64,000 nt of DNA from Yersinia kristensenii (lineage in GTDB: Bacteria > Pseudomonadota > Gammaproteobacteria > Enterobacterales > Enterobacteriaceae), in assembly GCF_900460525.1 (NCBI RefSeq), contig NZ_UHIY01000001.1, forward strand, positions 1,922,001 to 1,986,000, written 5' to 3'. Under the pieces are notes generated by a model, which ran no database searches, was not told the DNA's origin, and was given only the letters and a program-made list of their open reading frames with translations. Both the position numbers and the translations under genes were made by a program. Positions within the stretch are counted from its first letter, which is position 1. Each line of letters begins with the position of its first letter. Shown one piece after another: positions 44,878-53,935 of this stretch.

Positions 44878-45873
44878 ATGAACATAATGATAACGGGTGC
44901 TGCGGGGTTTCTGGGGCGTCGATTAATAGAACATTTACTGACACTGGAATCGTTGACGGACAGCCAAGGTCATCAGCGCAGCATCAACAAAATTATTGCC
45001 TGTGATGTGGTGCCGCTGAGTGGAATAACGGATGAGCGGTTAGCGGTTTTTTGTGGTGATATCTCTGACGCACAATGGTTGGCGAGTATTTTCGATCAGC
45101 AAATTGACACGGTTTTCCATCTGGCGGCGATCGTCTCTAGTCAGGCAGAAGAAGAATTTGATCTGGGTATGCACATCAACTTTGATGCTACCCGCGGTTT
45201 ACTAGAACGGGCGCGCCACTTGGGGCACCGTCCTAAAGTCATTATTACCAGTTCAGTGGCAGTATTTGGCGGTGAGTTACCGGCGGTGGTAGCAGATGAG
45301 CAGGTTTGGGCGCCACAAAGTTCCTATGGCACACAAAAAGCATTGAATGATTTATTGCTGGCAGATTATAGCCGCCGAGGATTTGTTGATGGTCGTAGCC
45401 TGAGAATGCCGACTATTGTGGTGCGCCCGGGCAAACCAAATCGTGCCGCTTCTAGCTTTGCCAGCGGCATTATTCGAGAGCCATTACAGGGGGTTGCAGC
45501 GATTTGTCCGGTTAACCCACAAACACGCTTATGGTTGTTATCGCCGAAAATGGCGATTAACAACCTGATCCATGGGCACCAACTGAATGCCAGCCAGCTT
45601 AAGTCTGGGCGAGTGATTAATCTGCCTGGGCTATCTGTCCGTGTGCAACAAATGATTGATGCATTACGGCGCATTGCGGGTAATGAAGTGGCTGATCTAA
45701 TTAACGTTCAGCAAGATCCGCTCATTGAGAAAATTGTGAATTCCTGGCCTGGGAATTTCGATGCGCGTTACGCCAAATCCTTAGGTTTTAGCAGTGATAA
45801 GGACTTCGACAACATCATTCATGATTTTATTCTCGGTGATTTACCCCAGAAAGGGCTTAAGAATGTGCCATAG
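44878..45873 (+). CDS. denD: DenD-like D-erythronate dehydrogenase (NAD-dependent epimerase/dehydratase fold)
   Basis: 331 residues, an extended short-chain dehydrogenase. NAD site ITGAAGFLGRRL at the very N-terminus, catalytic Ser in VIITSSVAVFGG and Tyr-x3-Lys in SSYGTQKALN. The stretch LRMPTIVVRPGKPNRAASSFASGIIREPLQG is characteristic of the DenD group, which oxidises D-erythronate to 2-oxo-erythronate. The other den/ltn pathway genes (isomerase, kinase, decarboxylase) are not next to it, so the pathway would have to be completed elsewhere. A general sugar nucleotide epimerase is less likely. Confidence 0.82.
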   Translation: MNIMITGAAGFLGRRLIEHLLTLESLTDSQGHQRSINKIIACDVVPLSGITDERLAVFCGDISDAQWLASIFDQQIDTVFHLAAIVSSQAEEEFDLGMHINFDATRGLLERARHLGHRPKVIITSSVAVFGGELPAVVADEQVWAPQSSYGTQKALNDLLLADYSRRGFVDGRSLRMPTIVVRPGKPNRAASSFASGIIREPLQGVAAICPVNPQTRLWLLSPKMAINNLIHGHQLNASQLKSGRVINLPGLSVRVQQMIDALRRIAGNEVADLINVQQDPLIEKIVNSWPGNFDARYAKSLGFSSDKDFDNIIHDFILGDLPQKGLKNVP

Positions 45874-46063
45874 AGATATTAACTTTATATAATAATTACC
45901 TTAATAATAATATGGATAAGCTATCAGATTGTGTTGGATACTCAGCATAGTCTGGTGGCTTTTTATTGCCAGATACAGATTTTTAGTCATAAAGTCGATA
46001 TAATAACCCTATTCGAAATTATCTTATTAATAATAAAAATATATTTTCATTGGGCTAAATAAT

Positions 46064-47053
46064 ATGGTTTATCTTCGCGGTGTTTTCTTTTTGTTGCTGA
46101 TGATTATCTCATCTTCATCTTTAGCTATAAACTGCCAGCGAGCAGCAACACCGGTTGAGTACACCGTTTGCGGTGATGAAGATCTTCATTGGCTTGATCA
46201 GACATTCAGTGATATTTATCAAGCGATGTTAGTGAAATATGACACTGAAACAGTTTATCAGCAGCGGCAAGCATGGGAAAAATCTCTGAACAGTTGCACC
46301 AGTAATAGCTGTATCCAGCGAGCTTATTTTCAGGGCATTGCCTCTATGTCAGACATTGATAAAAATTTCGACTGGCGTGGTCAATGGTGGAATGTCACTA
46401 AAGGTAATGATCGGGGCGGTGTTATCAAAATAACCCGGGTTGCAGAGTGGGGGTTCAGTATTGATAGCCGTGCCTGGTCGGGTGAAAATACCGGTAATTT
46501 TAGAGCTGAAGCCCGTAAGGTTGAAGGGTTAGCTGTGGTTGATCTTATTGAAAATACAGCAAATTGTCGGCTATTACTGATTCCAGTAAAAGATGGTTCT
46601 ATACAGGTACACAGCAATGGCAGTTGGGGGTGTCGCATCTCAATGCCCAAAGATGTCTTTATTGATGGGCAGTATGTCCGAGCCGAAAAAGATCCACGCG
46701 AAATACCGACTTTACTTTCTATTGGTATTTTTACTGATGCTGAGAATGATAAGATTTTCCGTGATTTAGTCGGTGAACATTATTCCCAATTTATTGCTTC
46801 AGCCAATGTTTATATCTATAGCCAAGACAGGGATAATCGCGGCGCAAAAGTATTATCTACGTGGGTGCGAGGCGCTGCAAATAAACGAGCATCAATAATT
46901 ATGTACAATCGTAGCGGCTTGATGTGGGCTGCATATGTTGCGCCAGATAAGAATGGAAACCTGCGAGTTAATTATTTTACTAATGTGCCTGAAGACAAAG
47001 ATAAAAGACCTAAAACCATTGTTGAATGGCAACAAACCTTTATGGATAACTGA
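46064..47053 (+). CDS. Secreted protein with LprI-like (DUF1311) N-terminal domain
   Basis: 329 residues. A signal peptide (residues 1-22) is followed by a short domain of the LprI type: CQRAATPVEYTVCGDEDLHW, then LDQTFSDIYQAM, then SCTSNSCIQRAYFQ, with paired cysteines. LprI-type domains occur in periplasmic or lipoprotein inhibitors of lysozyme, but many members have no known role. The remaining 240 residues are not recognised and contain two more cysteines (ANCRLLL, WGCRIS). It stands alone between the transporter pair and the Flag-2 locus. AT-rich upstream region of 190 bases. Confidence 0.75.
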   Translation: MVYLRGVFFLLLMIISSSSLAINCQRAATPVEYTVCGDEDLHWLDQTFSDIYQAMLVKYDTETVYQQRQAWEKSLNSCTSNSCIQRAYFQGIASMSDIDKNFDWRGQWWNVTKGNDRGGVIKITRVAEWGFSIDSRAWSGENTGNFRAEARKVEGLAVVDLIENTANCRLLLIPVKDGSIQVHSNGSWGCRISMPKDVFIDGQYVRAEKDPREIPTLLSIGIFTDAENDKIFRDLVGEHYSQFIASANVYIYSQDRDNRGAKVLSTWVRGAANKRASIIMYNRSGLMWAAYVAPDKNGNLRVNYFTNVPEDKDKRPKTIVEWQQTFMDN

Positions 47054-47156
47054 TATACCTAGGTGCTAACGTTACTGAAGAGTGGCTGACGTGCTCTTAT
47101 TCCTAATCGATGAATTGAATCAGTACGCATGATCTGGGGCGAAGTTTTAGGCATAT

Positions 47157-47207
47157 AAAAAATGGCTACGGTGTCGAGAAATGAGTGTCGACACTGTAGC
47201 CATTTTT
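47157..47207. terminator. Strong bidirectional terminator
   Basis: AAAAATGGCTACGGTGTCGA pairs with TGTCGACACTGTAGCCATTTTT almost perfectly, with A-tract on one side and T-tract on the other. It lies between the end of the LprI-like gene (plus) and lfhA (minus), and can serve both. Confidence 0.92.
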
Positions 47208-47228
47208 ATGATGATAATTAACAATGTT

Positions 47229-49325
47229 TTATTCTAACGTACCAATCACGTTCAATGACATATCATCGGGTATTTCGTTATAAGACAATACGTTAAGCCC
47301 ATTGCAGAATAATCGTGCATAGCGTGCAATCAAAGGCCGTAATTGTGGAGTGACCAACAAAATAGGGTGGTGATTCTCTGCTTTCATTTGTTCTTTGATG
47401 ATCGGCATATTTTGTTGCAACTGGGTCAGAATATTTGGGTCGACAGGGAAATTATCCAGAACGATTTTTCCTGCTTGCTGTGCCTGATTGAGTGAGCCAA
47501 GCAACATATTCTCTAGCGTGTTATTAATGGTGTAAACCGACAGATTCTTATCATCACCATTGATGCTATTGACGATCCCGGTTCGTAACGCGTACCGTAC
47601 ATCGGAGGTTAATAAAAGTGAATCTCTCGTCATTTTGGCACTGTCTAATAATGTGGTCGCGATAGTCACAATATCTTTAAGAGAGACATTTTCAGTTAAT
47701 AACTGCCGGTAGACTTTTAATAACTCACTAAAATTAAACTCAGCGGCAAAATCTTCTGCCAGTCGGGGTGACAATGACTCAAGCCGTTGGTGTAATTGCG
47801 TTATATCGTCGTAATTAAATAACACCGGCAGGTGCTCGCGCGCCACTTTATTGACATGAGTTGCCACTACACTGGCGCAATCGACTATTTGATAGCCAAA
47901 GTTTAAGGCATTTGCCTTATTTTGTGGATCTATCCACACTACCGCCAGGCCATAGGTGGGGTCTATTGATAAAATACCATCCATTTCTCCATATTGCTCA
48001 GTGGTAGGAATAGCCATTAGCTTATCAATATAAACTTCACCGCCCGCGACTTTGACGCCATTGACATTAATCGAGTACTGAGAGGGCTTTAAGCGAAAAT
48101 TTTCCCGTACTTTTACCTCAGGTAATATAATTCCGCAGGTTTCAGAGATAATTTGTCGCACGCCACGTAATCGCTGAATTAAGGGACGCCCTTTTGCTTC
48201 ATCAACCAGTGTCACCAATTTATAGCCAAGATTCAGCCCAATAGGCTCTACGGCGGGTATATTATCCCAATTAATATTGAGTGAGTTATCTTCTGAAATT
48301 GCTTGGCTGAGGGTTGTAAGATCGGGTTCAATATTCGCTTGCTGTATTTTTTTACTTTGCTGCCAAGCGGCGAACAGGAGTAATCCGGTGAAACTGAGAA
48401 AGGCAAGATGGGGCATCCCCGGCACAATGGCGAGAATGAACATTACAAATGCTGCAGCATATAAAATGGTTGGCTTTGCCAATAACTGATCTTTAATTTC
48501 ATCAGTCATATCACCGCCGTCACTTACCCGGGTAACAATAATTGCCGCTGCGGTGGCTAATAACAGTGAAGGAATTTGCGCAACCAAACCATCACCAATG
48601 GTCAGTAATACATATTGCTGGAATGACTGGCTAGCACTGAGATCGTATTTGAAAATACCGATACAGATGCCGCCGATCACATTGATCACCAGAATCATAA
48701 TACCGGCGATAGCATCACCACGAACAAACTTGGATGCACCATCCATTGCTCCGTAGAAGTCGGCTTCGCTGGCCACTTCTTTACGTCGCCGGCGGGCTTG
48801 TTCCTGATTGATTAATCCGGCATTAAGGTCGGCATCAATAGCCATCTGCTTACCCGGTAGCGCGTCCAACGTAAAGCGGGCGGAAACCTCCGAAATTCTC
48901 TCGGCACCTTTTGTCACGACCACAAAGTTGATGATCATTAGGATGATAAACACCACGAAACCCACGACAAAGTTGCCGCCAATCACCACTTGACCAAAAG
49001 CTTCAATCACTTTACCGGCAGCACCAACACCTTCATGACCATTGAGTAATACCACTCGTGTTGACGCTACATTTAATGTTAAGCGCATTAAGGTCGCAAT
49101 CAGTAGTACAGTCGGAAATATTGCAAAATCAAGTGGGCGTTTACTGTTTACGCTAACCAATAAAACCAATACAGATAACACAATGTTAAAGGTAAATAAA
49201 ATATCCAATACAATAGGTGATAGCGGCAAAATAACCATTGCCAACACGCAAAGAATTAATATTGGAACGGTAACATGCATATCTCTCAATATATGAGTAA
49301 GATAACTAAACTTATTTTTCATCAT
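47229..49325 (-). CDS. lfhA: LfhA/FlhA-type flagellar export gate protein
   Basis: About 698 residues from the ATG at 49325, which overlaps the lfhB end; the longer frame to 49355 is less likely. FlhA family: eight N-terminal membrane helices, with the FHIPEP-region equivalent RFTLDALPGKQMAIDADLNAG near residue 145, and a large cytoplasmic domain. It is the largest component of the flagellar type III export gate. Its place at the end of an lfhA-lfhB-lfiRQPNM cluster marks the second, Flag-2 type flagellar system rather than the main peritrichous one. Confidence 0.95.
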   Translation of the reverse strand: MMKNKFSYLTHILRDMHVTVPILILCVLAMVILPLSPIVLDILFTFNIVLSVLVLLVSVNSKRPLDFAIFPTVLLIATLMRLTLNVASTRVVLLNGHEGVGAAGKVIEAFGQVVIGGNFVVGFVVFIILMIINFVVVTKGAERISEVSARFTLDALPGKQMAIDADLNAGLINQEQARRRRKEVASEADFYGAMDGASKFVRGDAIAGIMILVINVIGGICIGIFKYDLSASQSFQQYVLLTIGDGLVAQIPSLLLATAAAIIVTRVSDGGDMTDEIKDQLLAKPTILYAAAFVMFILAIVPGMPHLAFLSFTGLLLFAAWQQSKKIQQANIEPDLTTLSQAISEDNSLNINWDNIPAVEPIGLNLGYKLVTLVDEAKGRPLIQRLRGVRQIISETCGIILPEVKVRENFRLKPSQYSINVNGVKVAGGEVYIDKLMAIPTTEQYGEMDGILSIDPTYGLAVVWIDPQNKANALNFGYQIVDCASVVATHVNKVAREHLPVLFNYDDITQLHQRLESLSPRLAEDFAAEFNFSELLKVYRQLLTENVSLKDIVTIATTLLDSAKMTRDSLLLTSDVRYALRTGIVNSINGDDKNLSVYTINNTLENMLLGSLNQAQQAGKIVLDNFPVDPNILTQLQQNMPIIKEQMKAENHHPILLVTPQLRPLIARYARLFCNGLNVLSYNEIPDDMSLNVIGTLE

Positions 49326-50445
49326 GGAATTTCTGCATCTCTTTGGGAATACCAAGGTGGGTATTTAATACCGGTTTATTAGCCATGCCTGAGCGCCAAG
49401 ACTTGACTTGCATCACATACGTCAATACTTGAGCGATGGCGCGATATAGCTGGATTGGAACCTGTTGGTTGACCTTGGTAGTATGGTAAATAGCACGCGC
49501 TAAAGGAGGAAACTCAACAATTTCAATATCATTATTTTTAGCTATAGTCCGAATGTATAATGCAATGTCATCCTTCCCCTTTGCGATAATATAAGGCGCA
49601 CTGGCTTTCTCCGGAGCATATTTTAATGCTACTGAAAAATGCGTTGGGTTAGTAATAATAACATCAGCATTTGGAACGGTTTTATTAATTTGTCCCATAG
49701 CAAACTGCCGTTGTAACTGACGAACCCTATTTTTAATTTCTGGATTACCATCATTACTCTTGTGTTCTAGTTTCACCTCCTGCTTAGTCATTTTCATTTT
49801 CTTGGTGAAAAGATATTTGCTAAGTGGAATATCAATCGCGGCAAAAATGACAATAATGGCGATGAAATAAACCAAAATGCCGTGATATAAAATAAATCCT
49901 TCAGTAATCGCTTCCTGTAGCGGCAATGCTTGTAAGCGCAACAAATCGACCAGCGAGCTATTGACCATTAGATATAAGGTGTAAAGCACGATGCTGCATT
50001 TGCCGAGCATCTTCAGGACTTCGGTGCCATTACTCGCTGAAAATATCTTTTTAATTCCTGCCAACGGACTGAGTTTTTTAAAATCCGGGATTAATTTTAC
50101 CGGTGTGAAATTCCAGCCGCTAGGAACTAAAGTTGCCAATATACTGACCAGTGGGATCGGGGTTAACGTGAGCAAAAATTTGAAAAATATCGATAGGTTG
50201 GTTAGTAGTAATTGTTCCAGTGCTGCGGGATCATCTATTCTGCCCGCTGTACGGCCAACCGCCAAAAATGACTCACCAATTAACTCTTTGTAATAGGGTA
50301 AAAATAGCGTCAGAGTGACTAATGATGTCACCAATCCGGCCGCCATAGTGACATCTTTAGATCGCGGAATATCCCCTTTCTTTCTCGCTTTCAGCAGCTT
50401 ACCGCTGGTGGGTTTTTCACTTTTCTCTCCGCTGTTCGATGACAT
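49312..50445 (-). CDS. lfhB: LfhB/FlhB-type export switch protein
   Basis: 377 residues. It has the SGEKSEKPTSGKLLKARKKGDIPRSKD N-terminus typical of FlhB, four membrane helices, and the self-cleaving NPTH motif (ITNPTHFSVALKY near residue 264). The C-terminal cytoplasmic domain follows. FlhB switches the export apparatus from rod/hook to filament substrates after cleaving itself between Asn and Pro. It overlaps lfiR by a base and lfhA by 14. Confidence 0.96.
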   Translation of the reverse strand: MSSNSGEKSEKPTSGKLLKARKKGDIPRSKDVTMAAGLVTSLVTLTLFLPYYKELIGESFLAVGRTAGRIDDPAALEQLLLTNLSIFFKFLLTLTPIPLVSILATLVPSGWNFTPVKLIPDFKKLSPLAGIKKIFSASNGTEVLKMLGKCSIVLYTLYLMVNSSLVDLLRLQALPLQEAITEGFILYHGILVYFIAIIVIFAAIDIPLSKYLFTKKMKMTKQEVKLEHKSNDGNPEIKNRVRQLQRQFAMGQINKTVPNADVIITNPTHFSVALKYAPEKASAPYIIAKGKDDIALYIRTIAKNNDIEIVEFPPLARAIYHTTKVNQQVPIQLYRAIAQVLTYVMQVKSWRSGMANKPVLNTHLGIPKEMQKFHDEK

Positions 50446-51218
50446 CAGTACACCTTCATCTGTTCAAGCTGCGTCAGGATCTCATTGGTCAAATTGAGAT
50501 AATGATCCGGCACATTGATGGCCAGTAGCAGTAGGCACAACAGGCCGGACAACATGCCTATGGGGAATCCCAGAGAAAAAAGGTTCAAGGTCGGAGAGAT
50601 TCGGTTCAGTAAACCGAAAGATCCTTGCACGATCAGCATGATAAAGGTGGTTGGCAGCGCCAGCAGTGTGGCGGATGACATGATCCAACCTAAGCTTAAT
50701 ATCAATGATCGTAAGGAGAAATCATTGATAGCTTCGCCCATTGGCCAACTAATAAAACTTTTATACAGGATGGTGATCAGCAACAAATGCCCATTCATCG
50801 TAAAAAAGATAAGTGTGCTAAAAACAAAAATAATTTGTGAAATCACGGTGGTTGAAGCACCACTGGTTGGGTCATTCATCACTGCCATGCCTAAACCCAT
50901 ATTCATTGATAAAATCTGGCCAGCGGCTTGTAAGGCGGCAAAAACCAGTTGCATCATGGAGCCAAATAACCAGCCCCACAGGATTTGTTCGCCGGTGAGC
51001 AGTAGTGAATTCATCGATAATAACTCACCAAGGGTCACCGGCTGGCTGAGCATTGGGGTGATTAAAATCGCCAGCAGCAGTGAGGTGCCAATCTTCGCTT
51101 TACGGGGAAAAGCGCGATGCTGGAGAACCGGGCAAAAATGGAAAAATGCTAAAATCCGAACAAAGGGTAGCCAAAGTGCAAATACCGGCGTGGTGAGTGT
51201 TTGAATATCGATTCCCAT
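50445..51218 (-). CDS. lfiR: LfiR/FliR-type export gate protein
   Basis: 257 residues, six membrane helices. The N-terminal PFVRILAFFHFCPVLQHRAFP matches FliR. FliR is part of the membrane core (FliPQR) of the flagellar type III export channel. It sits directly between lfiQ and lfhB, the standard order. No unusual features. Confidence 0.94.
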   Translation of the reverse strand: MGIDIQTLTTPVFALWLPFVRILAFFHFCPVLQHRAFPRKAKIGTSLLLAILITPMLSQPVTLGELLSMNSLLLTGEQILWGWLFGSMMQLVFAALQAAGQILSMNMGLGMAVMNDPTSGASTTVISQIIFVFSTLIFFTMNGHLLLITILYKSFISWPMGEAINDFSLRSLILSLGWIMSSATLLALPTTFIMLIVQGSFGLLNRISPTLNLFSLGFPIGMLSGLLCLLLLAINVPDHYLNLTNEILTQLEQMKVY

Positions 51219-51224
51219 TGCCTG

Positions 51225-51497
51225 TTACCCAACCAACTGTGCGGCTTGCTGGAAAATAGCGATGGTGAAATCACTCAGTTTGGTCATCATCCATTTACCG
51301 GCAAAGATTAATACCAGCATGGTCATCACCAGGCGCGGTAGGAAGCTAAGGGTTTGCTCATTAATTTGTGTGGTAGCTTGAAAGATGCTGACCAATAGCC
51401 CGGTTAATAAACTGGGAATAATGGCAACCACCGAAATGATCAATACCAGATGCAACCCTGTGGCAATAATGTCCCCGGCAATATCAGTGGTCATCAT
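51225..51497 (-). CDS. lfiQ: LfiQ/FliQ-type export gate protein
   Basis: 90 residues with two membrane helices. The sequence IPSLLTGLLVSIFQATTQIN, then EQTLSFLPRLVMTML, is the well-conserved FliQ signature. It is part of the FliPQR core. The first two codons are both ATG, so the start is uncertain by one residue. It is separated from lfiP by a single base. Confidence 0.96.
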   Translation of the reverse strand: MMTTDIAGDIIATGLHLVLIISVVAIIPSLLTGLLVSIFQATTQINEQTLSFLPRLVMTMLVLIFAGKWMMTKLSDFTIAIFQQAAQLVG

Positions 51498-51498
51498 G

Positions 51499-52269
51499 CT
51501 ATAGCCCCTGCACGCTAGCAGTCAGCGTCCCGACAATTAATGTCCAGCCATCACACAGCACAAACAGCATTAATTTAAAGGGTAACGAGACGATGAGAGG
51601 CGACAGCATCATCATCCCCATTGCCATCAGAATACTGGCGACAATCAGATCGATGACCAAAAAAGGGATATAAATCATAAAGCCAATCTGGAAGGCGGTT
51701 TTCAATTCACTCAACAAATACGCGGGCGTCACGATGGTAAGATCTTGCTGTTGCGGCTCGCCGCTGACTTGAGCAATATCCATCATCTGGTCCAGCGACT
51801 TATTGCTGGTCTGTGCCAGCATATAATTCTTAAGAGGGATTTCCGCGCGGGCCAATGCTTGTGGCAAAGTGATTTCATCATTCTGAAAGGGGATGACGGC
51901 ATCTTGATGGACCTTAGTCCATACCGGGCGCATCACCAGTAAGGTGAGTGCTAGCGCAATACCGGTCAGCACTTTATTGGGGGGACTTTGCTGTAATCCC
52001 AGTGCCTGACGTAAAATCGCCAGTACAATAATAAAGCGGGTAAAACAGGTCATCATCAGCATCATGATGGGCAATAGGCCAAGCAGTGTCATCAGGATCA
52101 GGATTTCAATCTTGACGTTATAATCCTGACCGGCAGCAGTCTGTGCCGTGCTAAAGAGGGTAATCCCCCCCTGCTGCGCAAGGAGAAGAGGGGAATACAG
52201 TAATGCGCTAATAACCAAGCCACTGCTGATGATTTTAGCTGTCATAGTTGGCAGGCGACTCAAGATCAT
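51499..52269 (-). CDS. lfiP: LfiP/FliP-type export gate protein
   Basis: 256 residues. An N-terminal signal sequence (residues about 14-32, ending LLLAQQG) is followed by FliP: ILILMTLLGLLPIMMLMMTC, then FTRFIIVLAILRQALGLQQSPPN. The C-terminal helices contain FMIYIPFLVIDLIVASILMAMGMMMLSP, the FliP family signature (about residues 195-222). It overlaps lfiN by 4 bases. An ATG nine residues in (MTAKII) would give the usual FliP length of about 247. Confidence 0.96.
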   Translation of the reverse strand: MILSRLPTMTAKIISSGLVISALLYSPLLLAQQGGITLFSTAQTAAGQDYNVKIEILILMTLLGLLPIMMLMMTCFTRFIIVLAILRQALGLQQSPPNKVLTGIALALTLLVMRPVWTKVHQDAVIPFQNDEITLPQALARAEIPLKNYMLAQTSNKSLDQMMDIAQVSGEPQQQDLTIVTPAYLLSELKTAFQIGFMIYIPFLVIDLIVASILMAMGMMMLSPLIVSLPFKLMLFVLCDGWTLIVGTLTASVQGL

Positions 52270-52655
52270 AAAGCGAGTTCACCTAGGCTTTGGCTATTGA
52301 AGCTGATAATACGCAGGCCATATTTCTCATTGACCACCACGACTTCAGCTTGACCGAACATGATGCCATTAATTTTAATATCCAGTGGTTCACCGGCCAG
52401 TTTATCCAACTCAATTACTGAATCATTATTCACTGACATCAATTCAGAAAGTGGAATATCTACCGAGGCGACTTCCAGTGTTAACGTGACAGGGATACGA
52501 CTGAACAGCGATATTTTTCGTTGCTGTTCATGCTGGCTGTTATCCACGGCGGGCACTGAAGCCGTAGGGACAGAAAATGGCACATTAACTTCATTCTCTG
52601 GTGGTGAAAAATTAAAATCTAGATCGTTGCTGAGTTCAATTGATTGGTCAGTCAT
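52266..52655 (-). CDS. lfiN: LfiN/FliN-type motor switch protein
   Basis: 129 residues. The first 55 are acidic and variable; the rest is a SpoA domain (RIPVTLTLEVASVDIPLSEL, then SVIELDKLAGEPLDI and NGIMFGQAEVVVV). FliN forms the lower C-ring with FliM and FliG and helps dock export substrates. It overlaps the lfiM stop by 8 bases. Confidence 0.95.
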   Translation of the reverse strand: MTDQSIELSNDLDFNFSPPENEVNVPFSVPTASVPAVDNSQHEQQRKISLFSRIPVTLTLEVASVDIPLSELMSVNNDSVIELDKLAGEPLDIKINGIMFGQAEVVVVNEKYGLRIISFNSQSLGELAL

Positions 52656-53523
52656 GGTTCATCTCATTAGTTTTGTCATTAAATTCAGATAAAAATAGTT
52701 TGCCGCGACTCTCAGTAACGACAGCGCTAAATAAGGGTTGCTTGCCAATAAATACGGGGAATCGCTCAGGTAGAGAAGTAGGGATGATATCGCCCTCTTT
52801 TATTGCCATCAGATCAAATAATGTGAGGTCACTACAACTTAACTGACTGGTAAGCTGAATAGGTAATTGGCTTACCAATTGATTAAATTGGGTTACTGAT
52901 AATGTCTGAGTTTTCTTTTCTTCTTTGATTCCGGTATGCAATGTATTAAGCAATCTGTCGACATTAGGAGTATCAATAAGCAATGTAAAACCGACATTCT
53001 CATAATCCTTTAGCAAAAAATCCATCTGATAAGACCAACTAACAATAGGTGTGGAATTGTTGTTTTTGATCACTAATGGCTCACCAAATACCGGCTGATT
53101 AAGAATCAAATCAGCTATTTCTATGCTTAGTTTGTTTTTTAGTCTCTCTTCTGTCTGGGTTTTTGGTGTGTTATCCAAGACGGAAACAGTGCTCTTTTCT
53201 TTGGTTAAACCATAGTAGTCATTAAGAATATTAAGCAGCAGAGTGCGGTCGATATCAAAGGCAATATTCCCTATTTGGCTACTGAGTGTTTGAGAATTAT
53301 TGTAATGGCAATCTGTTTTGAACTTGATATCTTTTAACGTGATATTGATTCTGTATTTTCTTAAAAAATAGAGGCTAACTTGCTTTTCAATTACAGCAAA
53401 ATAGCTACCCACTATTTTTGGTATTTTATGATAAGGACGCCCAAGTTTATTAATGTCCAGAGTCATTATTTCCGGTAGCGAGTCACTGCTGTGAACCCTT
53501 ACTTTAGCTTTATTTGGCTTCAT
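52648..53523 (-). CDS. lfiM: LfiM/FliM-like motor switch protein
   Basis: 291 residues, in the FliM position. Its middle (residues about 35-200) resembles the FliM core and the C-terminus is a SpoA domain (DLMAIKEGDIIPTSLPERFP, VFIGKQPLFSAVV). It lacks an obvious EIDAL-type CheY-binding motif at the N-terminus, which would fit a motor without CheY-driven switching as proposed for some lateral systems; this point is inference. It is the first gene of the minus-strand cluster running to lfhA. The call is less certain in detail than for lfiN. Confidence 0.85.
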   Translation of the reverse strand: MKPNKAKVRVHSSDSLPEIMTLDINKLGRPYHKIPKIVGSYFAVIEKQVSLYFLRKYRINITLKDIKFKTDCHYNNSQTLSSQIGNIAFDIDRTLLLNILNDYYGLTKEKSTVSVLDNTPKTQTEERLKNKLSIEIADLILNQPVFGEPLVIKNNNSTPIVSWSYQMDFLLKDYENVGFTLLIDTPNVDRLLNTLHTGIKEEKKTQTLSVTQFNQLVSQLPIQLTSQLSCSDLTLFDLMAIKEGDIIPTSLPERFPVFIGKQPLFSAVVTESRGKLFLSEFNDKTNEMNHD

Positions 53524-53935
53524 GCTTTATCCAAAATCATAGTCCGACTAATTTTTCACGTCACTCGCCAGTGGTCATGGGGAATGAGTGAGTTACTTAT
53601 GTTTTTTTAGGGTGTTAATTAAACCTTCTATTACAAATCAATACAATGGGCATTTCTTTATTAATTTATTTCTTTTTTATTTTCTGAATTAATAATTTAT
53701 CTCTAACTATATGATTCTAAATGATTAATATTTTTAATTTTTATTTAACTCCTTTATTTTAAAGAGTAAATATATAGTTATCACCCAGCAGTTTTCTGTT
53801 GTCTGGTTTGTTAATTGTTAAATAATAAAGTGAATGCATATTTTTATTTCATTAAGATTTAATAATACGTCATTGTTGGTCGTGTTATTAACTGTTGAAT
53901 GTGATTTGTTGGCTTTACTGGAGAGTGAGTACATT
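53524..53935. promoter_or_regulatory. Divergent AT-rich region between lfiM and lafK
   Basis: A very AT-rich gap (about 410 bases to the preferred lafK start). It must hold the promoters of the two opposite clusters. A TGG..TTGTT arrangement near 53805 resembles a sigma-54 site but lacks the -12 GC. No confident promoter is marked. Confidence 0.45.

Noticed and set aside
53800..53822. Possible sigma-54 promoter before lafK (TGG..TTGTT).
   Set aside because: The -12 GC dinucleotide is missing, so it does not meet the consensus.
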